From contig VXOG01000040.1 of the NCBI GenBank assembly GCA_009840165.1, forward strand, positions 1-46,366: a stretch of 46,366 nucleotides of DNA. The letters are read 5' to 3'. This document shows positions 22,291 through 30,420 of the stretch, one piece after another. The stretch is from Chloroflexota bacterium. Its GTDB lineage: Bacteria > Chloroflexota > Dehalococcoidia > Lucifugimonadales > UBA3495. Numbering within the stretch: position 1 is the first letter of the stretch; every line of letters starts with the position of its first letter. The translations under genes and the position numbers were made by a program. The notes under the pieces were generated by a model. It worked only from the letters and a program-made list of their open reading frames with translations, was not told where the DNA came from and made no database searches.

Positions 22291-22479
22291 ATGGATCCTG
22301 AAACCATCGCAATTATCATCGCGATTGTCGGTGGTTGGGCAACTATCATCGCGGTGTTCATGCCGCCGCTGATCATGATCATCCGCCGAGTTGACCGCCT
22401 AACCCAGGTTGTAACGGCGCTGGCCAACCACCGCCACGACGAAGAAGGCGCGCCCACGTTCACTCTGCCGGCCGACTGA
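22291..22479 (+). CDS. Single-pass membrane microprotein, copy 2
   Basis: A 62-aa paralogue of the product of 3649-3825. It begins MDPETIAIIIAIVGGWATII and has a hydrophobic helix to about residue 30, then RRVDRLTQVVTALANHRHD and the tail GAPTFTLPAD. AGGTGG lies six bases before the ATG. The tail and the RVDRLTQVVTALANH amphipathic helix are nearly identical to copy 1 although the membrane helices differ, so selection acts on the cytoplasmic or external tail. No PaREP1-like gene is next to this copy. Function unknown. Confidence 0.7.
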   Translation: MDPETIAIIIAIVGGWATIIAVFMPPLIMIIRRVDRLTQVVTALANHRHDEEGAPTFTLPAD

Positions 22480-22499
22480 ACGCCAACCACCGCCAAAGC

Positions 22500-22561
22500 G
22501 TAGGGGCGCCCCTTGTGGGCGCCCACTGGTTTGCAGGGGCAACCACGAGGGTGGCCCCTAC
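22500..22561. repeat. Palindromic repeat A overlapping the amidohydrolase stop codon
   Basis: Arms TAGGGGCGCCCCTTGTGGGC and a degenerate GGGGCAACCACGAGGGTGGC half, ending GTGGCCCCTAC. The CTA within this end is the complement of the TAG stop codon of the minus-strand amidohydrolase, so the repeat reaches into the end of that gene. Confidence 0.8.
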
Positions 22562-23397
22562 TCCCCCGGCGTCCACTTGTAGATGTTCGCCAGCGTGCCG
22601 CCCATCAGCGTCTCCCGGTCCGAGTCCGACAGCGTGTCGGTCAGCCGGAACGCCTCCACGCCCTGCTCATACGTCAGCAGTTCCACCGCCCGCGTCCAGT
22701 CCGTCCCCCACAGGCACCGGTCCAGTCCGAAGGCGTCGAAGATGCGGTGCACCGGCTCCCAGATGTCGGGATACGGGAACCCCGCGTGGGACAGCGTGCC
22801 GGCCCCCGAGATCTTGATCGCCACGTTGTCCAGCTCCGCGCACGACAGCACGTTAGGCAGGTCGGCGAAAGGCTCATCCGGCGGCGGCGGGTTGAACGGC
22901 TGCGCGATGCCCAGGTGGTCGATGATGATCTGCGTGTCGGGGTTCTGCTGGGCCAGTTGACGCAGCAGCGGCAGCTTCCCCGCCGCCATGATGTTCACCG
23001 GCACGCCGGCGCGCCCGCCGGCCGCCAGGATCGCGTTCAGCCCGGGGTGGTCCGCCTCGTAGTCGTTGTTCGCCAGCATGATCCGGCAGCCCACCACGCC
23101 CGGCGCAGATGTCCACTGTTCCACGTCCGCGTCAATCGTCTCCGAGTTGGGATCGAAGGGCCGCACCAGCCCGAACTTGGTGGGATGCTGCGCGTACACC
23201 TCCAGCGCGTAGCTGGCGTCGTATCCGTAGATCGCGAACGGCGAGATCAGTATCGCGCCATCCACGCCCACCGCGTCCATCGCCGCCACCATGTCGTCCC
23301 CCGTAACCTCCTCCGGCCCGGTCAGAAACCCCACCCACGGGCGTTCCGGCGTGTTCCGCTGGTAAGCATGCACCTGGCAATCAATCGTCAGCGCCAT
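22558..23397 (-). CDS. Amidohydrolase-type metal-dependent hydrolase (Amidohydro_2)
   Basis: A 279-aa TIM-barrel hydrolase. ATG 23397 is preceded by AAGGAGGAAAACT, a strong site, so the upstream extension is ignored. Strand 1 is LTIDCQVHAYQ, where the family's first metal-binding HxH reads QxH. Later elements are VDGAILISPFAIYGYDASYA, QIIIDHLGIAQPFN (metal His) and CLWGTDWTRAVE (catalytic Asp). These resemble 2-pyrone-4,6-dicarboxylate/4-sulfomuconolactone hydrolase-like proteins that open lactones in aromatic degradation; members with a DCQ.H motif exist, so activity is plausible. It is divergent from the alpha/beta hydrolase at 23620, which may share its pathway. Confidence 0.82.
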   Translation of the reverse strand: MALTIDCQVHAYQRNTPERPWVGFLTGPEEVTGDDMVAAMDAVGVDGAILISPFAIYGYDASYALEVYAQHPTKFGLVRPFDPNSETIDADVEQWTSAPGVVGCRIMLANNDYEADHPGLNAILAAGGRAGVPVNIMAAGKLPLLRQLAQQNPDTQIIIDHLGIAQPFNPPPPDEPFADLPNVLSCAELDNVAIKISGAGTLSHAGFPYPDIWEPVHRIFDAFGLDRCLWGTDWTRAVELLTYEQGVEAFRLTDTLSDSDRETLMGGTLANIYKWTPGE

Positions 23398-23432
23398 AGT
23401 TTTCCTCCTTGCATCATTGTCATCGCGAGCGC

Positions 23433-23596
23433 CACCCACCTGTCATTGCGACCCCGCACTTGATGCGGGGGTGGCAATCCCGCCGCCTGCGCGGATGATA
23501 CCAGATGCGTGCTTGCGCCATCGTAGGCCGCCGGCTATGATGACCGCGTTCATTCACTCACCCTCACCCAGCCCTCTCCCATCGAGGGAGAGGGGG
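23433..23596. repeat. Degenerate repeat B/E hybrid and repeat C between the two hydrolase genes
   Basis: CCTGTCATTGCGACCCCGCA joins a B-type start to an E-type palindrome (CCCCGCACTTGATGCGGGG), then GTGGCAATCCCGCC. Repeat C follows at 23556-23596 with CCCTCTCCC and GGGAGAGGG arms. The right end abuts the leader of the alpha/beta hydrolase gene. Confidence 0.65.
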
Positions 23597-23619
23597 CTTA
23601 CTGAAGGACTTTTGACGCT

Positions 23620-24417
23620 ATGACTACTGCAACGCAGCCCTGGACTTCCAGCATCACCGACGTGGCCGGCTCCAACGTGGAGGTCGTCTCCGGCGGTTCC
23701 GGCTCCCCTCTCGTCATCCTGCCCGACGAACTGGGGCATCCCGGCTGGCTGCGCTACCACCAAGCCCTCGCGCAGAACCACACCCTGCACATCCCGTACC
23801 TGCCCGGCATCGGCGGCTCCGACGTGCTGGACTGGTCCATGAGCATCCACGACCTGGCCATCTGGTACCTGGGCGCGCTGGACAAGCTGGGCCTGGAGGG
23901 CGCCGACTTGATGGGCTTCTCCCTGGGCGGCTGGATCGCCGCCGAGCTGGCCACCATGTGCCCGCAGCAGTTTGGCCATCTGATCCTGGTGGGCGCCGGC
24001 GGCATCCGCCCGCCCGGCGGCGAGATCTACGACATCTTCGAGGTGACGCCACCCATGTACATCCGCGACTCGCTGCACGACCCTGACGGCACGCCCGAGT
24101 ACCGCACCGTCTGTCCCGCCGAGCCGGAAGAGGACATCCTGGAGCGCTGGGAGCTGGGCATGGAGGCCACCTGCCGCGTCGCCTGGCGTCCCTACATGCA
24201 CGACCCGGGCCTGGTGAACCAGATCTACCGCCTCGAACGTCTCCCGACCCTGCTGGTATGGGGCGCGCAGGATAACATCGTCCCCGTAGCCGCCGGAGAG
24301 GAGTACCACCGCCGCATCCCGGGGAGCCGGTTGGAGATCATTGAGAACTGCGGCCACCACCCCGAGCTGGAGGCCACCGACCAGTTCGTCAGCCTGGTGG
24401 AGGGATTCCTGGCGTAA
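23620..24417 (+). CDS. Alpha/beta hydrolase fold protein
   Basis: A 265-aa cytoplasmic hydrolase. The nucleophile elbow GFSLGGWIA is near residue 108, a catalytic Asp is in LLVWGAQDNIVPVAAG and a catalytic His in ENCGHHPELEATDQFV, giving the complete Ser-Asp-His order. The oxyanion-side motif is altered: where HG is usual it has LPDELGHPGW. Members act on esters, C-C bonds (meta-cleavage products) or lactones; the neighbour amidohydrolase suggests a small aromatic or lactone catabolic pair, but this is inference. Repeat C lies immediately upstream, and the start of the gene has only a modest ribosome binding site (GAAGGA). Confidence 0.85.
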   Translation: MTTATQPWTSSITDVAGSNVEVVSGGSGSPLVILPDELGHPGWLRYHQALAQNHTLHIPYLPGIGGSDVLDWSMSIHDLAIWYLGALDKLGLEGADLMGFSLGGWIAAELATMCPQQFGHLILVGAGGIRPPGGEIYDIFEVTPPMYIRDSLHDPDGTPEYRTVCPAEPEEDILERWELGMEATCRVAWRPYMHDPGLVNQIYRLERLPTLLVWGAQDNIVPVAAGEEYHRRIPGSRLEIIENCGHHPELEATDQFVSLVEGFLA

Positions 24418-24477
24418 TTTCGGTAAAGTGTTTGGTGAGGAACGCGTCTAGCATGATGACAGGTATGCAGCTTTGCG

Positions 24478-25338
24478 ATGCTCTTTACCTCTGCCAGCGA
24501 TTCGCATCGGGAACCAGTCAATGCCCTGAGTGATGATCTCTCGTCCATTTCGGCAGAACTGGATGACTATCAAGATTATCTTGACGTTCCTCTCGATTGG
24601 GACGATGATCTAGATCCAGTTGACGCCTATGAGCCAGCGTGGGATGAGCCAGAACCTCTGTCGGAATACGACAGCGAACTACGGCAGCCGCTTTACGTTA
24701 TTGGCAATTATGACGCCACGCTAAGCAGTGAACTGAGGATTGACCAGTGGATTGCTACCAAGTTAATCACAGCCACAAGTGTCCAGCGTGTCCAGATTGC
24801 TGAACTGTTGGGAGAACTTGGCAACAACCGTCTGCGGAGATGGCTACCATGGCTAGACAAGCAGGAATGGACCGGCAGTAGCCTGTTGTTCTTTTTGCGA
24901 TTTAGGCTGCACTGGGACTTAAATCCACACTGGTGGGAGTACTCGTTCTGGGATTGGCGTGCGCATTGCTGGTATCCAACGCGTAGTCGCTATAGCCTGT
25001 CGCTAGACGATTCATATGATCTGATACATCGCAGGTTCGATTACCGTCCCAACGAAGTCATTGATGAAGCTTGGCTCGGCGATTGGTTGGAACTTGCACT
25101 GTGGAAATGTGGATTTCCTTCATTTGCATCTTTTGCGATATTCCGCGCTGGATTTGAGCCAGGTGAAAATTGGCAACGCCAATTGGACTGGAATGCAACG
25201 GATAATTTAGGTCATGATGGAGAGGTGTCAAACCAGCGTACTAACGGTTATCGGCGTTATCGCTATGGGCCTCCTCTTTGGTTCGATGAGCAAGATTGGT
25301 ACGACCCCTGTGAATGGCACGATAATTTGGGCTGGTAA
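24478..25338 (+). CDS. Acidic, Trp/Tyr-rich protein coupled to the SNF2 helicase
   Basis: A 286-aa protein that I do not recognise. Residues 10-65 are strongly acidic and probably disordered (DDYQDYLDVPLDWDDDLD). The middle (about 80-230) is helical and unusually rich in aromatic residues, with LRRWLPWLDKQEWTG, LHWDLNPHWWEYSFWDWRAH and WLGDWLELALWKCGFPSF. The C-terminus is Trp/Asp-rich and ends WHDNLGW. There is no membrane helix or known catalytic motif. Its TAA shares the A of the helicase ATG, so the two are translationally coupled. Base composition is clearly less GC-rich than the flanking metabolic genes, suggesting transfer. A helper or adaptor of the helicase in a defence system is my hypothesis. 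Confidence 0.7.
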   Translation: MLFTSASDSHREPVNALSDDLSSISAELDDYQDYLDVPLDWDDDLDPVDAYEPAWDEPEPLSEYDSELRQPLYVIGNYDATLSSELRIDQWIATKLITATSVQRVQIAELLGELGNNRLRRWLPWLDKQEWTGSSLLFFLRFRLHWDLNPHWWEYSFWDWRAHCWYPTRSRYSLSLDDSYDLIHRRFDYRPNEVIDEAWLGDWLELALWKCGFPSFASFAIFRAGFEPGENWQRQLDWNATDNLGHDGEVSNQRTNGYRRYRYGPPLWFDEQDWYDPCEWHDNLGW

Positions 25339-28208
25339 TGGCCCTGCCTACATTGCGAGAGGCGGTTGATTTGACTATTTCACAACAAGCCACCCGTCTT
25401 ATCCCGGTAAACGGATGTTGCGTAAGGCACGTTGATCCAGAGCGCTATCCGAAAGCCCGTGGCATCGTCCTGAGCCACGAAGAAAAAGGACAATCCATAT
25501 TCGTGCAAGTCCGTTGGGGTAGCAGCGGTGTAACTGATTGGCACCCGGTTGATGAACTGCGCATCGGCTTTCGCAGTGGACATGAGGTACAAGACAGCCC
25601 GCGCTCCAATACCCGCAAGACACTGGGCCCCGGTAGAGTGCTTGATATCCGCCGTTTTGCCGGACGGGAACAGGCTCTGGTGCAACTATTCAATACGGGT
25701 GAAACCCTTTGGTTGCCTTACCAGAACTTGAGGCTAATTGGGAGAAATGCTCCTGCTCCCGACAGCTCAGAGCGTTTCCGTTTGAAAACGTTGGCCTACG
25801 CGCTGGATTCCTGGAATCAGGTCACTGGCGCGCTGGACCGCTTTGACGTGGACCCATTGCCACATCAGATCAATCTAGTACACCGGATAATGGACTCAGA
25901 CCAGAAAAACTGGCTTATCGCCGATGATGTTGGTTTAGGGAAAACTATTGAGGTGGGGTTATTGCTGGCTGCCAAGAAGCGGCGGCGGGAAGCTCGGCGT
26001 GTTCTGGTAGTCTGCCCGGCGGGAATGGTGCAACAGTGGAAAGATGAGATGCAGGATAAGTTCAATGAGTCTTTCCGCATCTATGGACAGGATTTCAACG
26101 TTGAGCGGCCCAGCGATTGGGCAACCCACAACTACGACAAGGTTATCGTATCCATTGATAGGGCTAAATCCGACAATCACCTACCTCTATTCGTGGCTTC
26201 TAACCCGGAACCGTGGGATGTGATTGTTTTTGACGAAGCTCACCATCTGAGCAAGATATCTGGCGAGGCGGTTACCCAGCGCTATCGTCTGGCCGAGAGG
26301 CTGCGTCCATTAGCCGACGAGTTCATATTCTTGACTGGCACGCCGCATCAAGGCGACCGTGACCGGTTTCTCCATCTGCTGCGTCTGTTGCGTCCCGGAT
26401 TGGCTCGCCGTCTCGCTAGTATGTTCACTGATCCTTCCGTGGTAGCAGAACTTGTCCTACGTAACCGTAAAAGTCAAGTCACTGATGTCCAAGGCAATTT
26501 CCTGTTCCGCGGCCAGGATACCAGGCGGATTGAAACGCCATTGTCTGACGCCGCCCGGGCTTTTGACTCCGAACTACAACGCTATCTGCGCTATGGTTAT
26601 GATGCCGCTGCGCTTGGTGGAAATACCGGGCGAGCAATCGGATTCGTAATGACAATCTATCGCAAGCTGGCGTCTTCTAGTATCTTCGCCATTGAGCGCG
26701 CGTTGCAGCGGCGACTATCCCGTTTGCAAGGTGACAACGCGAACGTCAACCAAATGCCGTTCGACGACATTCTAGACGTGGATGCTTTTCTGGATAGTAC
26801 CGACAACTTGGACAACTTGGATGAAATTTCCGATATAGCTGTCGTCGCTCCATTCTTTGACGACGAGCAATCGCAGATTGTCGGTTTGCTAAAGTCAGCA
26901 GCAATAGTCAAAGCGAATGACCTTAAGTTGGAGCAGTTCCTCACCGAAATCGTTGATCCATTGCATAAACAGAATCAACGTTTACTGGTGTTCACCGAAT
27001 ATCGTGCCACGCAGGATTATCTGGTTGCCGGGCTGAAAAAGCGTTATCCGCAGAGCGGTGTGGTTCAAATTAACGGCAGTATGAACCTGACGGAAAAACG
27101 AAGCAACATTGACCAGTTTAACGATCAGGCGCGGTTTATGGTATCCACCGAGGCCGGTGGCGAAGGATTTAACCTGCACGAAAACTGCCACATTCTGGTC
27201 AATTACGACTTACCGTGGAATCCGGCTCGATTAGTGCAACGTGCTGGCCGACTCTACCGCTACGGACAGCAAGAGAGAGTCATCGTCTTCAACTTGTTGG
27301 CGAATGATGGTTTTGACAGCCGGGCCTTGGGCAAGATGCTGGACCGAGTTGACAACATTGCCGCTGATATGGCATCAGTCAGTGCCGAATTTCGGGAGGG
27401 ACTGGAAGATGAGATTATCGGGGAATTGCTGGAACGGGTTGACGTAGCGTCCATTTTGGCCACTAACCGGCACTTGGACATAGAACGCACCGATGCCGAT
27501 ATAGAAGCAGCTGTTGACCGCGCTCGAGAATCGCAATCCCAGCAGGAACAACTCTTTTCACGTGTTGACGGGTTTGACCCACAGGCAGCGGCAGCACTGA
27601 CTGGATTCGGACCGGATGATGTTCTTGCTTTCCTGGAGGGCGTGCTTCCGTTCCGAAACATTCAAATACGGCAACGATTGTACAATGGACGGATCCTAGA
27701 ACTGGTTCTGCCAGCAGAAATGCGTGGTTATTACTCAGAGTTTGGCAACAACCTTGCGGTGCGTGTTACTGCTAGTCGCCAGCCAGAAGTTCGTCGTGCC
27801 CGAGCCGTTCCTATGGACTTTGCCAGCGCTTTCTTTGCCGATCTCATTGATTTCGCCCAATCGCCGGACTTTCGAGGCGAACGTGCGGGCTTGGTCGGTC
27901 CTGAGCCCGGAGTCCTCAGCATTTACAAACTGCGGTGGCAGAACGATCAGGGTGTCCCCAATGAGGAGCAACTGTTGCCAGTTTTTATGCCCGCAGGTAA
28001 TGAACAATGTGTCGTCAACCCTGACTTTTTTGCTGACCTGCTGACCAGTCCGGCTATGGGCAACTCGCCGCCCGAGCGTAGCATTCGCGACGAGAACCTG
28101 AAGTTGCTAGAGGAGCGAGCTTATACTGAATTGGCATTGCGATGCACGGAGCTGCGGCATCCCAATAGTGTAGTGTTGTTGGCGGCGGTAGAAATTACCG
28201 CCGGGTAG
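25338..28208 (+). CDS. SNF2/RapA-like DEAD-box helicase, probable defence protein
   Basis: A 956-aa protein. The first 135 residues contain two small SH3/Tudor-like beta segments (RGIVLSHEEKGQSIFVQVRW and GPGRVLDIRRFAGREQALVQ). The motor follows: Walker A LIADDVGLGKTIEVGLLLAA (Lys202), motif II VIVFDEAHHLSK, motif III FLTGTPHQGDRDRF, then the C-lobe with LVFTEYRATQDYL, MVSTEAGGEGFNLHE and the motif VI LVQRAGRLYRYGQ. The last 250 residues are a helical tail of unknown fold. This resembles RapA and the DISARM helicase DrmD, but no DrmA, DrmB or DrmC gene is in the window. With its coupled acidic partner it makes a compact two-gene candidate defence unit. AT-richer than the neighbours. The 3' end overlaps the convergent protease gene by 88 bp. 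Confidence 0.85.
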   Translation: MALPTLREAVDLTISQQATRLIPVNGCCVRHVDPERYPKARGIVLSHEEKGQSIFVQVRWGSSGVTDWHPVDELRIGFRSGHEVQDSPRSNTRKTLGPGRVLDIRRFAGREQALVQLFNTGETLWLPYQNLRLIGRNAPAPDSSERFRLKTLAYALDSWNQVTGALDRFDVDPLPHQINLVHRIMDSDQKNWLIADDVGLGKTIEVGLLLAAKKRRREARRVLVVCPAGMVQQWKDEMQDKFNESFRIYGQDFNVERPSDWATHNYDKVIVSIDRAKSDNHLPLFVASNPEPWDVIVFDEAHHLSKISGEAVTQRYRLAERLRPLADEFIFLTGTPHQGDRDRFLHLLRLLRPGLARRLASMFTDPSVVAELVLRNRKSQVTDVQGNFLFRGQDTRRIETPLSDAARAFDSELQRYLRYGYDAAALGGNTGRAIGFVMTIYRKLASSSIFAIERALQRRLSRLQGDNANVNQMPFDDILDVDAFLDSTDNLDNLDEISDIAVVAPFFDDEQSQIVGLLKSAAIVKANDLKLEQFLTEIVDPLHKQNQRLLVFTEYRATQDYLVAGLKKRYPQSGVVQINGSMNLTEKRSNIDQFNDQARFMVSTEAGGEGFNLHENCHILVNYDLPWNPARLVQRAGRLYRYGQQERVIVFNLLANDGFDSRALGKMLDRVDNIAADMASVSAEFREGLEDEIIGELLERVDVASILATNRHLDIERTDADIEAAVDRARESQSQQEQLFSRVDGFDPQAAAALTGFGPDDVLAFLEGVLPFRNIQIRQRLYNGRILELVLPAEMRGYYSEFGNNLAVRVTASRQPEVRRARAVPMDFASAFFADLIDFAQSPDFRGERAGLVGPEPGVLSIYKLRWQNDQGVPNEEQLLPVFMPAGNEQCVVNPDFFADLLTSPAMGNSPPERSIRDENLKLLEERAYTELALRCTELRHPNSVVLLAAVEITAG

Positions 28209-28582
28209 CAATTATCGCCGAGATATTGCTTCAGCGACCCCACCACCGGAATTAGCCGCTGATTGTAGGGGTCAACGGCGAGGAATACGCCCTCCAGCGT
28301 GTAGGCCCCGAGTATTGGCGCAACACCATCCTCGCCGAAGATGACCCAGGTATAGGTTTCGCGGCCTTCCACTCGCGCCCATGCCTGCGCCATATCCAAC
28401 TCCACGCGCTCACCGCTGGCGTACTCGAAAGTTTCCTGCCGTGTGGGAAGGATGCCCAGCCCGTCCAGAATACTGCGAGGGACAACTGTGGTGGAGGCGC
28501 CAGTGTCGGCCAACGCCTCCATCGCTACATAGCACTCGCCGCTGAGGTTGCCAATCTCGATAGTTGTACTGAACGTTCCCAT
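28121..28582 (-). CDS. Retropepsin-like aspartic protease (clan AA), copy 1
   Basis: A 153-aa protein from ATG 28582, preceded by CAGGAGAG; the ATG eight codons earlier has no such site. It has the retroviral-type active site MEALADTGASTTVVP with Asp26, a later VIFGEDGVAPILGAYTLEG (the ILGxxxL flap-side segment of the family) and LAVDPYNQRLIPVVG. As a single-lobe retropepsin it would work as a homodimer. Its last 20 or so codons run into the end of the convergent helicase gene, extending past the usual family end at LIPV; this tail may be fortuitous read-through after transfer. A second copy is at 39479. The target is unknown. Confidence 0.8.
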   Translation of the reverse strand: MGTFSTTIEIGNLSGECYVAMEALADTGASTTVVPRSILDGLGILPTRQETFEYASGERVELDMAQAWARVEGRETYTWVIFGEDGVAPILGAYTLEGVFLAVDPYNQRLIPVVGSLKQYLGDNCYPAVISTAANNTTLLGCRSSVHRNANSV

Positions 28583-28656
28583 GCTGCTCTCCTGCGTGGC
28601 GGGCAAGGGCTACGTCCGCCTGCCCGCCACTCATTATATCGCCGCGCCGCTCTCCC

Positions 28657-30324
28657 CTAGTGCGCGATGCTGCTCGGCGCGAACCCTCCGTACCTCGGGT
28701 ACTGGGAGCAGATGAACTCCAGGTAGGACGGCTGGCCTTGCTCGTTGGCCGCCATTGCCCGCTGGAACGCCGGTATCACGTCTGATGGTTCGGTGACCCG
28801 CTCGGTGTACAGCCCAAGCTCCGCCACGGCCCGCGACATGTTCACGTCCTCGGGACCCAGCACCCGGTGCGTGTACGGGTCGTGCCCGTCGCCCCAGAAC
28901 CCGGGGCCGTAGCCCGCGAACCCGCCGTTGGCCACGTGCGCCACCGTGATGCCTAGGTTCTGACGCACCGGAACCTCCAGGTTGCCCAGCATGTAGCCGA
29001 CCCCCGCGTCGCCGGTCACCGCCACCGACTGCCGGTCGGGATAGGCCAGCTTGGCCGCCATGGCGCCGGCCAGCCCGAACCCCAGCGTCGAGATGTTGCC
29101 CCAGCCCAGGAACCCGCGAGGAATCAGCGTGTCATAGACCGTGCTCAGCTGGTCCCGCGTGTTGCCGGAGTCGTGGGTCACGAACGACTTGTAAGGGTCC
29201 AGCACCTTCATCATGTCGCCGAACACGCGGTAGGGATTGATCGGCGCCTCGTTGGATGCCATCGCCTCGCGGTACTCGGCCAGGCCGGCGTCTCGCGTCT
29301 CCCGCACCTCCGCGACCACGTTGCCGGCGGGGCGCCCCGCGCCGTCGGTGCGCCCCGACACCTCGTCGGCCAGCGCCTGCAAGACGAACCTGGCGTCGCC
29401 CAGCACCGCGTGATGGGTCGGGAAGATGCGGTTCAGGTGGAACTCGTCCAGGTTGCACTGGATGATCGTCTTGCTCGGCGCGTTGGGGATGCCGTGGGTG
29501 AACCTCCCCGGCGACAGGCTGCTGCCCACCGTCAGGATCACGTCGCTCTTGTTCAGGTACGCGATGGGATGCTCGCCGCGCACGCCCACGAACAGCGGGT
29601 GGTTCTCCGGAAACGCGCCCTTGGCCTTCAGCGTCGTGATCACCGGCGCGTTCAGCAGTTCCGCCAGCGCCACCAGTTCCGACGACGCCCCCGCGTAGAT
29701 CACACCCTCGCCGGCGTAGATCAGAGGGTTCTGGGCGTTCATCAGCAGGTCGATGGCCTGCACCACGTCCGACGGGTCCGGGCCAGACCTGTACCCGCGC
29801 ACGGGGTAGTACGGGTCCACCGTCTCGTCGTAGATGCCGGCCGCGTTGGGCACCGCCAGCACCACCGGCCCGGGCCGGCCGCTGCGCAGCATCGAGAACG
29901 CCCGCCGCAGGAACTCCGGCGTCCGCTCGGGACGGTCGATGTAGCCGAACCACTTGGTAACGGTCTTGAGGCTGGTGGTCACGTCGAACTGGGTGTTCTC
30001 GCTGCTGCCAGCCGGCACGCCGTCCGTGATGCACAGCATCGGCGAGTTGTCCTCAAACGCCTGGGCGAGCCCGGGGTACGAATACTGCAAACCCGCGCCG
30101 TTCACGCCGCCCTGCACCGTGCAGACGCCGATGCGGTCGCCGCCCGTGACCCGCGAGTACGCGTCAGCCAGGGCAACGGCGTAGCGGTCGTCGCGCATCA
30201 TGATCATGGGCACGCCCTCGCGCCCCAGCGCGTTGTTCACCCGGCAGACGGGAAAGGTGGAGACCCACTCCACGCCCTCCTGCTTCAGAATCCGCGCAAT
30301 GGAAGTGGCAACGTCAATACTCAT
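28657..30324 (-). CDS. Thiamine diphosphate-requiring enzyme (acetolactate synthase/benzoylformate decarboxylase-like)
   Basis: A 555-aa protein with the three ThDP domains. Pyr domain: EWVSTFPVCRVNNALGREG, MIMMRDDRYAVALADAYSRV and GVCTVQGGVNGAGLQYSYPG. The central domain is around PLIYAGEGVIYAGASSELVA. The PP domain carries the GDA(G) ... N signature (VAVTGDAGVGYMLGNLEVPV ... VANGG). The position that normally holds the catalytic Glu activating the aminopyrimidine N1' (in RHEQ.A) appears as Asp46 (RDDRYAV). Short-chain acidic replacement is rare and could change activity. It resembles the many thiamine pyrophosphate-requiring decarboxylases of uncertain substrate in Chloroflexota. It stands alone next to the RM cassette. 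Confidence 0.85.
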   Translation of the reverse strand: MSIDVATSIARILKQEGVEWVSTFPVCRVNNALGREGVPMIMMRDDRYAVALADAYSRVTGGDRIGVCTVQGGVNGAGLQYSYPGLAQAFEDNSPMLCITDGVPAGSSENTQFDVTTSLKTVTKWFGYIDRPERTPEFLRRAFSMLRSGRPGPVVLAVPNAAGIYDETVDPYYPVRGYRSGPDPSDVVQAIDLLMNAQNPLIYAGEGVIYAGASSELVALAELLNAPVITTLKAKGAFPENHPLFVGVRGEHPIAYLNKSDVILTVGSSLSPGRFTHGIPNAPSKTIIQCNLDEFHLNRIFPTHHAVLGDARFVLQALADEVSGRTDGAGRPAGNVVAEVRETRDAGLAEYREAMASNEAPINPYRVFGDMMKVLDPYKSFVTHDSGNTRDQLSTVYDTLIPRGFLGWGNISTLGFGLAGAMAAKLAYPDRQSVAVTGDAGVGYMLGNLEVPVRQNLGITVAHVANGGFAGYGPGFWGDGHDPYTHRVLGPEDVNMSRAVAELGLYTERVTEPSDVIPAFQRAMAANEQGQPSYLEFICSQYPRYGGFAPSSIAH

Positions 30325-30420
30325 ATCTGGACCTCATTGGAGAATGTTCGGGATAGTGTTCGGGGATTGTATCACCGATTGCGGATGGGATGATGCCGAG
30401 CGGGGTAATAGCACACACCA

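Noticed and set aside
24478..28208. A DISARM system
   Set aside because: The helicase resembles DrmD, but DrmA, DrmB, DrmC and the DISARM methylase are not in the window; the C5 methyltransferase belongs to the C/Vsr cassette.
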